Shown here piece after piece: positions 44,625-55,927 of a stretch of DNA of 64,000 nucleotides. The notes beneath the pieces are model-generated. The model had not been told where the DNA came from, did no database searches, and worked only from the letters and a program-made list of their open reading frames with translations. The translations under genes were made by a program, and so were the position numbers. How positions within the stretch are numbered: the first letter of the stretch is position 1; each line of letters opens with the position of its first letter. The stretch comes from Tetmemena sp. SeJ-2015 (Eukaryota; Ciliophora; Spirotrichea; Sporadotrichida; Oxytrichidae). The stretch covers positions 310,001 to 374,000 of the forward strand of contig JAJKFJ010021420.1 of NCBI GenBank assembly GCA_027382625.1, in the 5' to 3' direction.

Positions 44625-47600
44625 CAGCACTAGTGCCAGAAGACGAGTCAGTGAATTCTTAATTAAAGTCCAGCCACCCTTACAAACTCTGATCACATTA
44701 ATAATTAATCGCCAGCCACTCCAATCTCTTAAATTTTAATCGACCACTTTTTAATTAAAGGTGGCTGCCACCTCGACTTAGAATTCATTCATTATAATTA
44801 ATTTCAAACACATTTTAAAACAAAGATGGAGTTAGAAGACATTCAAGGAAATTCCAGTCAAAGGAGGCACAGCTTTTCAAGTTTGACTTTTGATTTCAGT
44901 TGATTAATTTCTACAATCTACCTAATAAACGACGATCGCAAGCTATAAGTCAACTTTGTTAAAGTTTTTGCGGTTAAACCTATTCTACTCCTCATCTGCA
45001 TCTTCAAAGTCCTCTTGTTCAAATTAATTGACTGCCTCAGGGTCTAGCTCTTCCACTCCTGCCTCATTTTCTATATCTTCCATGTCTCTTGCTCTCTTTG
45101 CCACCTCTTAGTACTTAGGGGGGATAACCTTGCCGTACTCATCATAGTTATAATGCAAACCAAAGCATGAAATGCATTTACTATTCGATCACAACAATCA
45201 TCATTAGCTCTCTTTCACTCACATTAATTATAAGCCTTGGATAGATAATAGTCTGTCTGTAGAAACGCTTGAGGTCTCTCATGCTGTAACCACCCTTTTT
45301 GCCAAGGAAGGCTCTTGCTGGGTCGATTCTATTCTCCTTCAGGAAGGCCAAAATTTTTAAATAGTGCTCATTCCCATCCATGTCCTCTTTATCGCCGCCT
45401 CTGTCACTATCATATTCTCTCTCTCCATTTTCTTCTCTCTGGAATTCCCTCATTACATCGTATAAAAGCAGTAGAGTATTGATGGGAATAAGGTATATTT
45501 GCTATTCTAAGAAATCGTCAGAGTCGATATCAGAGTCGAAGCTATTTGGGATGTGCACGTCCAAGCCAAGTTAAGGCATGTATTCCCTCAAATGTTAGAT
45601 CTTTTCATCTTCATTCATCTCTGAGAGTTAGTAGCTAGTGAATATGCCCTGAGCGTCGAACTCTGGGTTAAGATTCTCCAATCTTGGGCTCTCTCTTTGT
45701 TCCTCCTTATTCCTGATATACCTGCTACTGTTCTCCTCAAACTCAAACTCATCCTCTACCTCATCTCCAATCTTGAGAGCAGACTTGCCCTTTCCTTGAG
45801 TTCTGGTTTGCTTAGCGCCAATGAAGATATCGTCAAAAAGCTTCACTAGCTCCTTCTTCTTGGCCAGCTTTTCCTACCTGCGCTCATTTCTCTCTTCACG
45901 CCACTATCTCTTGTTATTCCTACTAGCTTCCTGATAGTTCTTGTAGAAGTTCTCATCTTCTTATAGAGTAAGATCGATTTAAATTGAAAAAGTAGAATAA
46001 CTTTAATACAAGGTCGCTCTAAAAATGTTGGTTGAATGATACCAGGGGTAGGAGGAGTAGTAGCAGTTGTAATATAATTAAGTAGTAACATACCCATTCT
46101 GCCAAATTTAATCTGACCCCAGCCACCTAATTTATCACCTTTTAAAATAATTAATTCTTCACAAATCAAATTATTAATTAAACATGGACGCTTTAACTCC
46201 ATCTCCATTTATTATCAAATACAAGGATTTGAATTTCATTAATTTTAACATGATCCCAAATACACGTCGATACTTTACTATTAGCCCTCGAACAGGTTAT
46301 TGTAAAACTCCTCCACATCGGTGGTGAGGATGTCGTCGATATCCTCTCCACGCTTGAGCTTGTTCTTTTCCTCTTTGGAGAGGGCTTTGTAATTCCTGAT
46401 GGCGAAGTCGAAGGCGTTGGTATAGTATAAGTTACCCTATATGCGCTTGCGGAGTTCGTCCAAGTTGTCAATCTTCTTGAAACGGTCCTGGTACTCCTAG
46501 ACCTTCTTCTGGAACTCCTCGGTGCCCGCATAAGACTCAAGCTCACGCTGCTCCTCGTCGTTAATAACCTCCAGGCGGGCAAAGATCTTGTCCAGCAACT
46601 GGATCTCCTCGGTGCTCTTCTTGGGGTAGCGAGGGTAGTTGTTCTTGTAGAACTTGGCGTCCACGTTCTCCCTGATCCTGCCTCTCACTTCCTTAGCGAG
46701 CTGCCAGTACTTCTCAGTGAGCATCTTCACCTTCTGAGGTCTGTAGAGCAAGTCCTTGATGTCCTTGGTGAGCTTCTTGGGATCATAGCGGGTCAAGTCC
46801 ACTATGAATGAGTTGGAGGTGATTGTGCCGAAGTCAGATGGCTGGAAGATGTTCTCATCAAGAGTGAGCAGCATCTTTATCTACTCGAACTCCTTGGTGG
46901 ACACGTTGGCGGCCTTGAGGTCCTTCTTAGTTATCTCATTTACATCGACTGGGAGATTCTTGTTTCTGTTCTTGATCTCCTCCTGGCGGTCTCTGTACAT
47001 GTTTTGGACGAGCTGGAAGTTCTCCAAGTCCACGCTCATGTACTCTCGCATGTTCTCCAAGTAGTCCTTAATGGTTTCTCTGTCCTCGTTAGTGAGAAAA
47101 GCGGCAGCCTCTCTTCTGAGCTTGTAGATCACGTTGTTAGCCTCCTTGACCTTGATGATCTTAGTGATACGCTGTTGCTTCTGCTCTGGAGTCTCATCAT
47201 TAGGTCCAGCTGAGAGCAGTGCTCTATACTGAGCTTCATCAACTTCAATATGAATAAAGAGATAATGATATAATCAATCTTGAGGTTGTCCTTGGCATAG
47301 AGTTCGAAGTCTTAGTTGATATGAGAGAATGCCTTCAAGTTGTTTACATAGTCTCTGTAGGCTTCTATGTCCAGGCCGAGGTCGTGGCGAGTGAGCTTCT
47401 CAATCTTGCGCATGTAGATGTTGAATCTGAGATCGTTACCTCTGAGGTGTGCCTTCGCACGTCTATGCTTCTCAATCCTCTTCACCAGGTTGTCAAACTT
47501 GCGCTTCCTCTCGAAGATGTCTCCATCTTCAGATTCGATGTCAGTGGTCTTCACTGCATCCAAGTCTGGCAAAGCATAGTCAGCTTGCGCAGCTCCCAGT

Positions 47601-48260
47601 GCTTCAGTGGCTTCAAAGTTGAGGCGGCGCTTGCGCTCAAGTAAGTTCATCTGCCCTTGCATCATACTCTGAATTTTTCTGGCTCTTCCTTCCTCGGCCT
47701 CTGCCTTGAACTTATATCTCAAGATACATGCATACACACATATCTAAACTTAAAGTAGGGAGTAGGTTGCTTCTTCTCTGGCTTCTCATATAGGTACTTG
47801 TTGCCAAAGGGTACTGGTAGCTTTGGGACCATCCCAAACTTCTCAAGTATTCTGTGCACTCCCCTTGTAGGAGCAGCTCCATTCTAAAGCAATAGTTAAT
47901 ATTTTCAGAGCATTTAAGTGAGATGATGATTGTGATGATGGCTTTGTGTACTTACACCTAGCCAGTACTGAGCACGCATTTTGTTGAGGACGATTTGGCG
48001 CTGCACCATCTTGGTCTTTCTGGGAATCCAATAACCCAACTTCTCTAAGTATCTACCCTTGAGGTTCTTATTCTCTGGCTGCACCAGGATCCACCTACGC
48101 ATTAACCATTAATCACTGACTCCACCAGCACACAATTAAGATAAAAGAGAGAGCGCGTTAGCTCGTAAGAAAGCAGAGAGGATTAATTAAAAGAGCGTGC
48201 TACTCACCAGAAGGGGTGGTTGGAGCAACCCATGTTCCTAAGTCTTAGTCTGACTCTCAT
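42922..48260 (-). CDS. Mitochondrial ribosomal protein bS16m with giant C-terminal extension
   Basis: ATG 48260 gives MRVRLRLRNMGCSNHPFW, then WILVQPENKNLKGRYLEKLG, QRQIVLNKMRAQYWLGNGAA and PTRGVHRILEKFG: a complete bS16 domain (compare RxRLxRxGxxxxPF, GrxiexLGxY, YWLxxGAxPT). Bacterial S16 is about 80-100 residues; here the frame continues through charged, partly helical sequence for well over 1,000 residues to TGA 42922-42924. Joins that keep it as one frame: introns 48095-48207 and 47884-47955, IESs 47714-47745, 47238-47277, 45961-46283 and 43433-43486, and an intron near 43802-43868. A join near 45200 and the insert at about 44510-44990 are not fully resolved, so two genes remain possible. 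No stop or clear new start separates them. Confidence 0.75.
43433..43486 (-). other. IES, pointer ACTT (AAGT on +)
   Basis: AAGT at 43433-43436 and 43483-43486, 50 bp apart. Excision joins LYREKVNLY to LLGKQWFTVLD. Confidence 0.85.
44510..44990 (-). other. Large insert (probable IES) with (AGT)14 inside a 13-bp inverted repeat
   Basis: An AT-rich block interrupts the bS16m-extension frame between RFNRKNFNKVD and NFYLELLDVLRKQFQ. It holds (AGT)14 at 44582-44623, flanked by the perfect inverted repeat TTCACTGACTCGT (44556-44568) / ACGAGTCAGTGAA (44643-44655). Its edge shares AGTAGAATAACTTAATACAAG (44524-44544) with the insert at 45961-46283. The exact pointer was not found. Confidence 0.55.
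45961..46283 (-). other. Large IES, pointer TAA (TTA on +)
   Basis: TTA at 45961-45963 and 46281-46283, 320 bp apart. Excision joins EEFYNNLFEGQ to EDENFYKNYQEASRN. It contains AGTAGAATAACTTTAATACA (from 45991), nearly the same motif as the insert at 44510-44990, so the two may come from one element family. Confidence 0.65.
47238..47277 (-). other. IES, pointer TTGAT (ATCAA on +)
   Basis: ATCAA at 47238-47242 and 47273-47277, 35 bp apart. Excision joins YAKDNLKID to EAQYRALLSAGP. Confidence 0.88.
47714..47745 (-). other. IES, pointer AGATAT (ATATCT on +)
   Basis: ATATCT at 47714-47719 and 47740-47745, only 26 bp apart, the shortest I placed. Excision joins TPYFKFRY to KFKAEAEEGRAR. Confidence 0.85.
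47884..47955 (-). other. Intron, 72 nt
   Basis: GTAAGTACAC..TTGCTTTAG on the minus strand. Removal joins AQYWLG to NGAAPTRGVHR inside the S16 domain. Confidence 0.88.
48095..48207 (-). other. Intron, 113 nt
   Basis: GTGAGTAGCACG..TTAATGCGTAG on the minus strand. Removal joins CSNHPFW to WILVQPENK. Confidence 0.8.
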
Positions 48261-48783
48261 CTTTGAAAGCTAATATATATATTATTTAAATAACAATAAA
48301 TATAATACCCTCTGTGTGTGGTCCTCATTATTCTATCACAGATCCAATCTAGAGTAGTTATGATTAAGAGATAGTGATTATTATGATAGATAAAATAAAA
48401 ATTATTTATAAGCTGAGTACTAATTCAAATGGGAAATGGAGATCCCATAACTCTGCCTTAAATTAGTTAAGCTTGGAAGATAATGATTCACCCAAAAGAG
48501 AGACTTCTACAATATGAGACATAGATAGAGAGAGTGCTTGTGTTGTTTGAAGTTTTAATTTGAAATCAATCTTATTCTTATTCTCTTCTCTGCTTGAGGC
48601 GAGTGAGAGGAAGCGAGTGAACTTACCCAACACTCACCCTAGAGCTCACTCACCCAATCAGACCTCCTCCATTTACTTCTTTCTTTCGAACTTTATATTA
48701 TATATCTTGGATAACTATCCACCTAAAAGTTGATTCTGCTTCTTGACTCACAACATTCAAACTTTAAGCGACAGCCAGTTTCA
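48261..48783. other. AT-rich spacer
   Basis: 5' flank of bS16m and 3' flank of the kinase gene; no gene seen. Confidence 0.5.
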
Positions 48784-51274
48784 TCAGTGCGTGTCGTTTG
48801 CTGCAAATCCAAACTTCTCGAATGCGTCCTTCTTCTGCTGTATCTTTTAGATCCCTTCCTCAGGCAGCACTGACTCTGTTAGGTCTAGCTTCACATACTT
48901 CTGATCGAAGTTGCTCAAGTCGTACTCTGATTGCAGAGAAGGAATGAATGGGGGTGGTAGTTCCTTCTTTAGAAGCTTTTCTAGGTCTAAACCTGCGAAG
49001 AATGGATGGGCTAAGACTTCGTCAACATCATTCTTCTGCCCTAAACGCTTCTTGCGGTCCTTTTCGAGTAACTAAACAGAGTTAGCAATTTTTATAAGGA
49101 TCATTAAGATATTTCTAATGTTTGGGAGGAGAGATAGAGAGTATTTTCTTACCTTTGAAATGAGGTCCTTTGCTTCTTCTGAAACGCTGATTCCATGGCG
49201 TTCTTTGTCTGGCCATCTGATGGGGGCGTGTTGAATCAAGTAATACATCTGATGCTTGTTCTTGTTGTAGAAAGGCGGGATTCCAATTATCATCTCATTT
49301 ATTAAAGATCATATTCGATCACAATTAAATGTTACTCATAGAGTAGGATGCCTAGTGCCCACCAGTCGAGGGTGTGATCATGTCCTGACCCCACAATCAT
49401 TTCAGGTGCTACAATTTAAGATCAGATCAACTTTTCCCTCACTGAACTTAAACTTACATAGGTATTCAGGCGTGCCGCAGAAGGAATTGGGCTCATCTCC
49501 ATCCAGCTCATTAATTTTGGCTAGTCCAAAGTCTGCAAGTAGGATGTAGCCATCATAGTTAACTAGGATGTTCTCTGGCTTCATATCACGATATATGATC
49601 CTTGCCTTATGCAAGTAACCTAAAGCCATAGCAACCTGCGCTGAATAGAACTTAGCTCTGTCCTCCGGGAATCTCTTCGACTCTGATAAGTGCTTGAACA
49701 GCTCTCCTCCTCTGAAAAAAGAAGTTAATCAATAAGTTTAAATGAAAAAGAGTGAAGTGTGTACCTGATGAAATCCATGATGAAATAGATTCTGAGGGAT
49801 TTGATGAAGACAAACTCCATGCTAATGATGAAAGGATGATTAACCTGCAGCAGAATCAACTTCTCTAAGTGCAAGTTCTCCAAAGAGTCGTGCTCTATCA
49901 CTATGTCCTTTCGTATACTCTTCATCGCATAGAACTTATGAGAAGCTGTGTTCTGGACTAGGTACACCTAAAAGAAGAGGTTAAATGAGTGGATGTAATA
50001 AAAGTTTGAAATGAATGTGGAATAATGATATGACTATTTGCTGATCATCTAAATAAGGTAGTACTATAGCTTACCTTTCCAAAAGTTCCCTTGCCAACTA
50101 TACTCAGAATTCTAAAATCATCAAAGTTAACTTCTCCATCGCTGTTCGACCTCTAGAAAAGAGTTTGGACATCTCCACCTTTTTATTCTTCTTCAGGAGG
50201 CATTTAAGGCCTCGTGTATTGTGATCCTCTATTACTCATTGCTCTAGATCTTCTTGCAAGATCCTTTGCAGTATTAAATTACGAATAACTAATTTATCCT
50301 TTGCGTAGTCGTCAACTATCTCAACGGATTCAGCCAGTTTTTAGTCGACTATGATGTCATCCTCTTCTAAGACGTCCTCCTCATAAACTCTGGCCAACTG
50401 CAGAGGGATTCTAGATATTCCCTTTTCTATATCCTTCTCAGTTGTGGCAAACTCTCTCAAATCCTTGTTCTTTATTCCATAGATTTGAAACTAATATTTT
50501 TTATAAGAAAATATTAGATGGGAAGGTTTTGCTTGCTCTTTGAGGTGAATGCCATCTTAATGACTTGAAATATCTTGTCTCGCCTACATTTTCAAATTTA
50601 GTAAACTCGCCTTGAACTTAAATTTTATTGTATGTCACTGCAAAGATAGATAAACTTATATCAAACTTTTCGTCTGAATCTCTCTTAAGAACTCCTCCTT
50701 AACTTACATCTCCGATTTGAGTCTGTAGTCATGCTCTTTCTTGACATGCATCACAAACTCCTTAGACTGTTTATGTTGCGAACGTGTGAGCCCTGCCAAT
50801 CTGTCGATGGGGATGATTCGCTTCACCTCTTTAAAGCAATCAATCATTTAGAATGGACAAGTCAAAGTTAAGAACGAGATTTTCAAATATCATAGTTCTC
50901 CTTTAAGATGCGTGGACTTACTCTTCTATTTGAAGTTGTAGATGTGTTCGTTTGTGATGATGAGGTTGCGTTCTTGCTACCAATTGTACTTGTTGAACTT
51001 GCTCACCTTGCAACTCATCAAAATTATCTCGCTATCTATTCAAAACAACATTAGCTATCGTTTCTTTCTCAAAAGAGGAGGAAGTTGATCCTCTCATTAG
51101 AGAATGGATGCATTTGGACTTGGAGTAGCTTGGACTAACCTTTAACGAGACCTTTGACATATTCCGCATCTGCCTCTTTAAATAAAACCAACTTAATTCA
51201 TAAATATATTTAAAAGCCTCTGCGTTGAGCTAGTCAAGCTCAATCTTTTTTTCGCTGTCCTTCCTCCTCTCCAT
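48784..51274 (-). CDS. AGC-family protein kinase with N-terminal PH-like region
   Basis: ATG 51274 starts MERRKDSEKKIELDQLNAEA. A lipid-binding-type region follows (NLIITNEHIYNF; FKEVKRIIPIDRLAGLTRSQ; EFVMHVKKEHDYRL). The kinase domain has GKGTFGKVYLVQ, AMKSIRKD, DMKPENILVNYDGYILLADF with DFG, CGTPEYLSPEMIVG and WWALGILLYE. The C-terminal tail GVEYDL-like PFIPSLQSEYDLSNFDQKYV is typical of Akt/SGK/S6K-type AGC kinases. An IES at 51172-51221 and several introns (one at 49712-49764) break it. The PH-like assignment rests on pattern only. TGA at 48784-48786. Confidence 0.85.
49712..49764 (-). other. Intron, 53 nt
   Basis: GTACACACTTC..CTTTTTTCAG on the minus strand. Removal joins YFIMDFI to RGGELFKHL. 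Confidence 0.85.
51172..51221 (-). other. IES, pointer AGAGGC (GCCTCT on +)
   Basis: GCCTCT at 51172-51177 and 51216-51221, 44 bp apart. Excision joins IELDQLNAEA to DAEYVKGLVK. Confidence 0.85.
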
Positions 51275-51601
51275 TGCTTCAATTATAATATCCTTATTAA
51301 AATTTCCTCTATCTCTTAAGCCTGCAATATCAATCACATTAGAAGTTGATTCTACTTTTTAATTATGAAGACAACTAGGGATGAGAATCGCCTGAAATAG
51401 TGAAATAATTAAATTCAATATAAAAAGAGTGAGCCAGTCTGATCCGAGGAATTGGAGAGGGCAAGATTAGGAATTTAACTTGATTTAATTAGGCTTCAAA
51501 CTAAAAAATTATATTGCCAAAATTTAAAAGTAAAAGTTCAACAAATTGCTATTTCTATTTGTGTTTGAGGATAATTAATATCTCTTATCCTACAACTAAA
51601 T

Positions 51602-52175
51602 ATGGTAAGTGAGCAAATCCTTCATACAAGGCAGCACAGCTCCTCTCTCTTAAAGCCTCCCTCTATTGTGTGAGCTAGGATTCCTTTACCTAAAGAGAAG
51701 CCAAAAATAGCACACTGAAGTGGGCTGTTAAATTGCAACTTCCCTTTAAGGCCTTTCTTGGGGAGGAGTTACAATAGAACATCGCTTCAGATTCCTCCTG
51801 GAAAAATTAAAGGAGCCATAATATTGCAACGCCTGTGCAAGTCATTCCCTTTATTGCGCTATTTTACTAGCTCTCTACGGATCTGAGAGAAAGAGGCCTA
51901 TTAAGAGAGAGCGAGTATTCCTATTTCAAACCCTTTCTTTTCTTAACTAAAATTCTAACCCTCTTTTATAGGCTACTATTGTTGAAAGTGGACTTGGACT
52001 CCACAACCTGTGGATCTTCTGGTACTTCATCTATCTATGGGGAGTTGGCATTGGCAACTTCATCTCCTTCTGGCAGGGACTCTTCGGCGGACTCAAGGAC
52101 AACAACTTCGTCCAAGTCTACGAAGATCAAACCAGATACTGGTACACAAAAATCATCACTGACTTCCTCTACTGA
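51602..52175 (+). CDS. Small membrane protein A (tandem paralogue)
   Basis: Exon 1 is the ATG alone; a 367-nt intron (51605-51971, GTAAGTGAG..CTTTTATAG) follows. Exon 2 reads ATIVESGLGLHNLWIFWYFI, YLWGVGIGNFISFWQGLFGG, LKDNNFVQVYEDQTRYWYTK and IITDFLY. One hydrophobic, aromatic-rich membrane segment, about 68 residues in all. It resembles small supernumerary subunits of ciliate respiratory complexes in size and style, but that is only a guess. Shares HNLWI(F/V)WY with protein B 335 bp downstream. TGA at 52173-52175. Confidence 0.75.
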
Positions 52176-52509
52176 GCAACCCCTCTCTGCGGACAAAAGT
52201 TTGAATCTTCCTCACACTACTCATCAATGAGTAATTTTATAAGAACTTTAAATTCACATCTTGTATTCCTCAATTCTCCCTACGCTCGTTCTTCATAATC
52301 TCTTAAAATAAACCGCCCTCACTCTCTCAGATAATATTCACATAAAATCGAATCTATTTTAGCTGAGTAATTTATTTCAAAATAGATTACTCGATAATGT
52401 GAGTTTGAAGAGGAGAGAATTTCTATGTCTGTGTATGGATAATAGGGGCGTCTTAAGGGGAGAGAAAGATTCTTTTATAAAAATAAAGTTCAAATCAATC
52501 AATACTAAT

Positions 52510-53157
52510 ATGGTAAGTCTATCGCACTTCATTTGCTTATCTGAAATGGCTCTTTCATAACGGCAACTCCAACCCACTTTATTTTGAGCTATTGCAACTG
52601 GCTTCTGATCGCTAATTTGTGGGGTTCATTTAAATTTATAAGCTTTTTAGCAGCTATATAAGTTCACTGCCGCTAGTATTCCATTGCATAAAGAAGCTTT
52701 TCTTTGAGTGCATGAGTGAAACTGCCGATGGAGATATCTCATCCATAAATTTATTTTTAGATCTTTTGATTTAGAGATATCTACACTTTTAGTGAATCAC
52801 TCATGTTTGAGTGGCAATCTAAACTGTTGCTCCTTCCTTCCTTCTTTTCTTTACGATCTCTTGCTAATCCCCTTATTTTTAGACTCAAGTAATGGAAAGC
52901 ATGGGACTCCACAACCTGTGGATCGTCTGGTACGTCATCTTCCTCTTCGGAAACGGACTAAATAAATCAACTGTTTATATTAATAATTGAATTGACTTGC
53001 CTCCTTCATCGCCTTCTGGGTTGGACTCATCCAGGGAATCACCAAGAACCATAAACTCATCAGATAAGTGATTATATTTTAGAACGATTGGGATGGTTCA
53101 TGGAACAAGGCCTTCACCGAGTGGCAAAACAAGATCGTCTACGACATCTTCTATTGA
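52510..53157 (+). CDS. Small membrane protein B (tandem paralogue)
   Basis: Same plan as protein A: ATG-only exon 1, a 370-nt intron (52513-52882, GTAAGTCTA..TATTTTTAG), then TQVMESMGLHNLWIVWYVIF, LFGNGL. An IES (52956-52997) and ASFIAFWVGLIQGITKNHKL follow, ending WNKAFTEWQNKIVYDIFY. An 18-bp in-frame stretch at about 53068-53085 may hide a 15-nt GT..AG intron. Tandem duplication is clear from exon sequence and intron placement. Function unknown. TGA at 53155-53157. Confidence 0.75.
52956..52997 (+). other. IES present in paralogue B only, pointer GACT
   Basis: GACT at 52956-52959 and 52994-52997, 38 bp apart, carrying an in-frame TGA. Excision joins FLFGNGL to ASFIAFWVGL. Paralogue A has no insert at this point. 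Confidence 0.88.
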
Positions 53158-53996
53158 GCTCAATACCTTCAAACAAGCAAGCAACCTTAGACAAGCTTAA
53201 TTCTTAAGATTTAAAACTTCTTCATACTCGCTCCTCCTCTTTAATTCCTTCCTTATTCCCTCTCTCCCTCTTTCACCTTGACAATTAAACGTTGATATCT
53301 TTGAGTGAAAAAATGATTGACCCTAGTTAACACTTATTCTCCTAATTGCAAGCTTAATATCTCTGAATTAAGTTGCTCCATCTCTTAAACCCGCTCATTC
53401 ACTCTATCTTAGTAATTCAATCAATAGTTCTACTCTTTGTTAAGCCAAAAAGGAATTGAAAGCTGAGCTCTGACTCATCTAAGTATTGAATTCAACTTAA
53501 AATATTGCAACTTAAATTCTTGGAGTAGTAATTATTCCCAGCTCAATTAAAAGGAAGATAATGAGCAGATCAGAGACAGGTAAAAATTGAGGCGGTAATT
53601 ACTCAATATCTTCAAAATGCGAATGCATACTTGCAGACTTTGTCTTTTAGAGACTGAAGTTTTGGTAAAATATAAGAATTCTTTTGCCTCTCTATATAAG
53701 CAACTTGGCAGCAAAGTCCTATCACGCTTCAGTCTTAAATTCAAAGAATAAAAGTTCCATATTATAGGTTTCATGAAGTCAAAAGAGAGATTCTTCATGA
53801 GGTGGCCTCTTAATTATCTCTAATTCAATATAAAACTTAGTATAAAACAGTAGAGTCATTTTATTGAATAATTCATTACAAATAAAATTTGACTCAAGTC
53901 CATCATCTAGATATTAGATTTCAATAATAGCCACTCATTTCACTTTAGAATAAAGTAACATTTAAGAAATAAATAAATTGTCTCTCTCACTCGACA
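53158..53996. other. Spacer, one doubtful minus-strand frame
   Basis: A minus-strand open frame at 53547-53798 (MKNLSFDFMKPIIWNF) exists but has no supporting context. Otherwise AT-rich with no gene seen. Confidence 0.35.
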
Positions 53997-55795
53997 ACTC
54001 CTTTCTCCTTTCTAAAGAGCTCCGTATCTTTCTTTGGAACTCTAAACCCTGGCTTATCTCTCAGCTTAAACTGAAGTTCTAGCTTTTTACTTTCCTTCTC
54101 GTGAATGACCACCCTCTCGTCCACTTTCAAGGGAGTAAAGAAACCCTTCTGCAAACTATTCCAAGCCCCTTGTCCTTTTTCGTTCCCTTCCTCTGCAAAT
54201 AGCCATTCAAAAATTTAAGAATACATATTGCAGTTGGGTTATGGACGCTGTTGTAAATCCATTTGGGGCTGTTATTATATCTCTCAGTCGCTTCTTGCCT
54301 CCTCACCTGGTACCTAGCTTTCTCCTCCTCCATGAGACTGCCTCAGCTTTTGCTTGTAGTCTTCCTGGGACTTGAGTAAACTCATCTGCGCAGCTGAGCT
54401 AAGTGTGGGTTTGAAAATAGTGCCCATGAACAACTGCTTTGGTTGCTTCTTTTCCTATTGGTGGTGAGGCAATGTTAAGATCTATAAGCCAAAAGGTTGA
54501 GGTGGCTACTTTTCTACTATGGAATTTGTTGGATTTAAATTTAGCTCTTGCAGTTGATTTTTTTGTGCTTGCTCTTGATGAGTTCTTCCAGAGTTCAGTG
54601 GCTGTTAGAAAAAAGAGGAAGTCGATAAATAATATATAAGTTTGAATAAAAATATCGAGGTGATATGTGGCTGATTCATTTCGTTTTAGGATACCTCGTC
54701 TACTTCTCTGTTGTATTAAGACTTTTTGGAGGGTGTGAATAATTGATGATTCCCTGCTGGCTTATTAGCCTGAGAAATAACTGAGTGGTGAGATACTGAT
54801 TTCGTGTCGTTGAAGTCTATTTGCTTTAAAAAATAAGTAAAAAAGTACTTTATCATATTATAAATAATATTAATACAAGTGGTAAATATGTATCAATTCA
54901 ATCTATATATTTAATCTTGTCTTTATCTCTTTACAATATGAACTCTTAAATATTAATTTGCTGTTTATCAAGAGCCTTTGCAGTGTTATGACCAAATAAA
55001 GACTGGGACTATGACTTAGCGAGTTCCATCCTATGATTAAAGCTATTTCCACTCTGTTGAGTTTTGAGCATGTCAGTTAGCTGCTACTACTGCTTTTGAA
55101 TTTGGTGCAAGACTCCTTGACTAGGCTAAGCAAACTTATTGATGCCGCTCGATGTAGAGTACTTAGGCTCATATGGATGAAGAGGATCTACAATCTCATT
55201 CTGGAAGAGGGACTTCCCATTTCCAGCATGCTTGATGAATGGAGCTCCCACCTGATTCTTCTCATCTTTATAAGATCTCGGAAGCAGGTTGACTTTCAGA
55301 TGCTACAGAATTTATTTACTTACACACAGATAGAAAGGTTAATCTTACCAGCTCTGTGTTTCCCAAGTCCTCATTCTTCAAGTAACCGACTTTGTTATTG
55401 AGCTCATAAGAATGCTCAATCGTAGTCAGCCAAGCCGGCGATTCGTTGCTCACATACTTTTTGTACTGCTTGAAAGTAGGACTGCGAGAGTTATTGGAAT
55501 TTGATCTCTCCTTGAGTGGCACTGCATCTACTAGTTTCTATTCCAAGATTTGCTTCTTTCTGTTCTCTCTATCAAAGTGCTTACTCTGCTTCAAACAAAT
55601 AGACTTCTCAAAGTTTACTGACTGCTGCATGAACTAAGACAAAAAAGTTAAGTAGTGGTTGTGGAGATGAGGAGGAGGAGGTAGAATTTTATTTGGTCTT
55701 ACATCTTTCTTGTTCCTAGATATCTCATCGAGTAAAATGGAAAAATCCTTCTCTGCTTGAGAGAAGAGATCTCCTTGGGTAGCTGATTTTTTCAT
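53997..55795 (-). CDS. Unknown protein
   Basis: ATG 55795 starts MKKSATQGDLFSQAEKDFSI and continues LLDEISRNKKD. After an intron come FMQQSVNFEKSICLKQSKHF, SRSPTFKQYKKYVSNESPAW, LTTIEHSYELNNKVGYLKNE and, near the C-terminus, EEEKARYQVRRQEATERYNN, SPKWIYNSVHNPT and HEKESKKLELQFKLRDKPGF. Basic, partly coiled-coil; no family recognised. Interrupted by introns/IESs I did not place between 54400 and 55300. TGA at 53997-53999. Divergent from the next gene with 132 bp between start codons. Confidence 0.6.
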
Positions 55796-55927
55796 TTTAT
55801 CCCTTATTTATTAAATCTTGATAAAAAGAATATTATGATGAGAAGAAGTAGAAGGCGATGAATTTATCTATTGTGAAGCAGAAAATAACTGCTTTGAATA
55901 TTTCTCATAAATAAATTAATTTTGAAA

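Noticed and set aside
46804..47213. Plus-strand ORFs opposite the bS16m extension
   Set aside because: Shadows of a long minus-strand coding frame; composition and context favour the minus strand.
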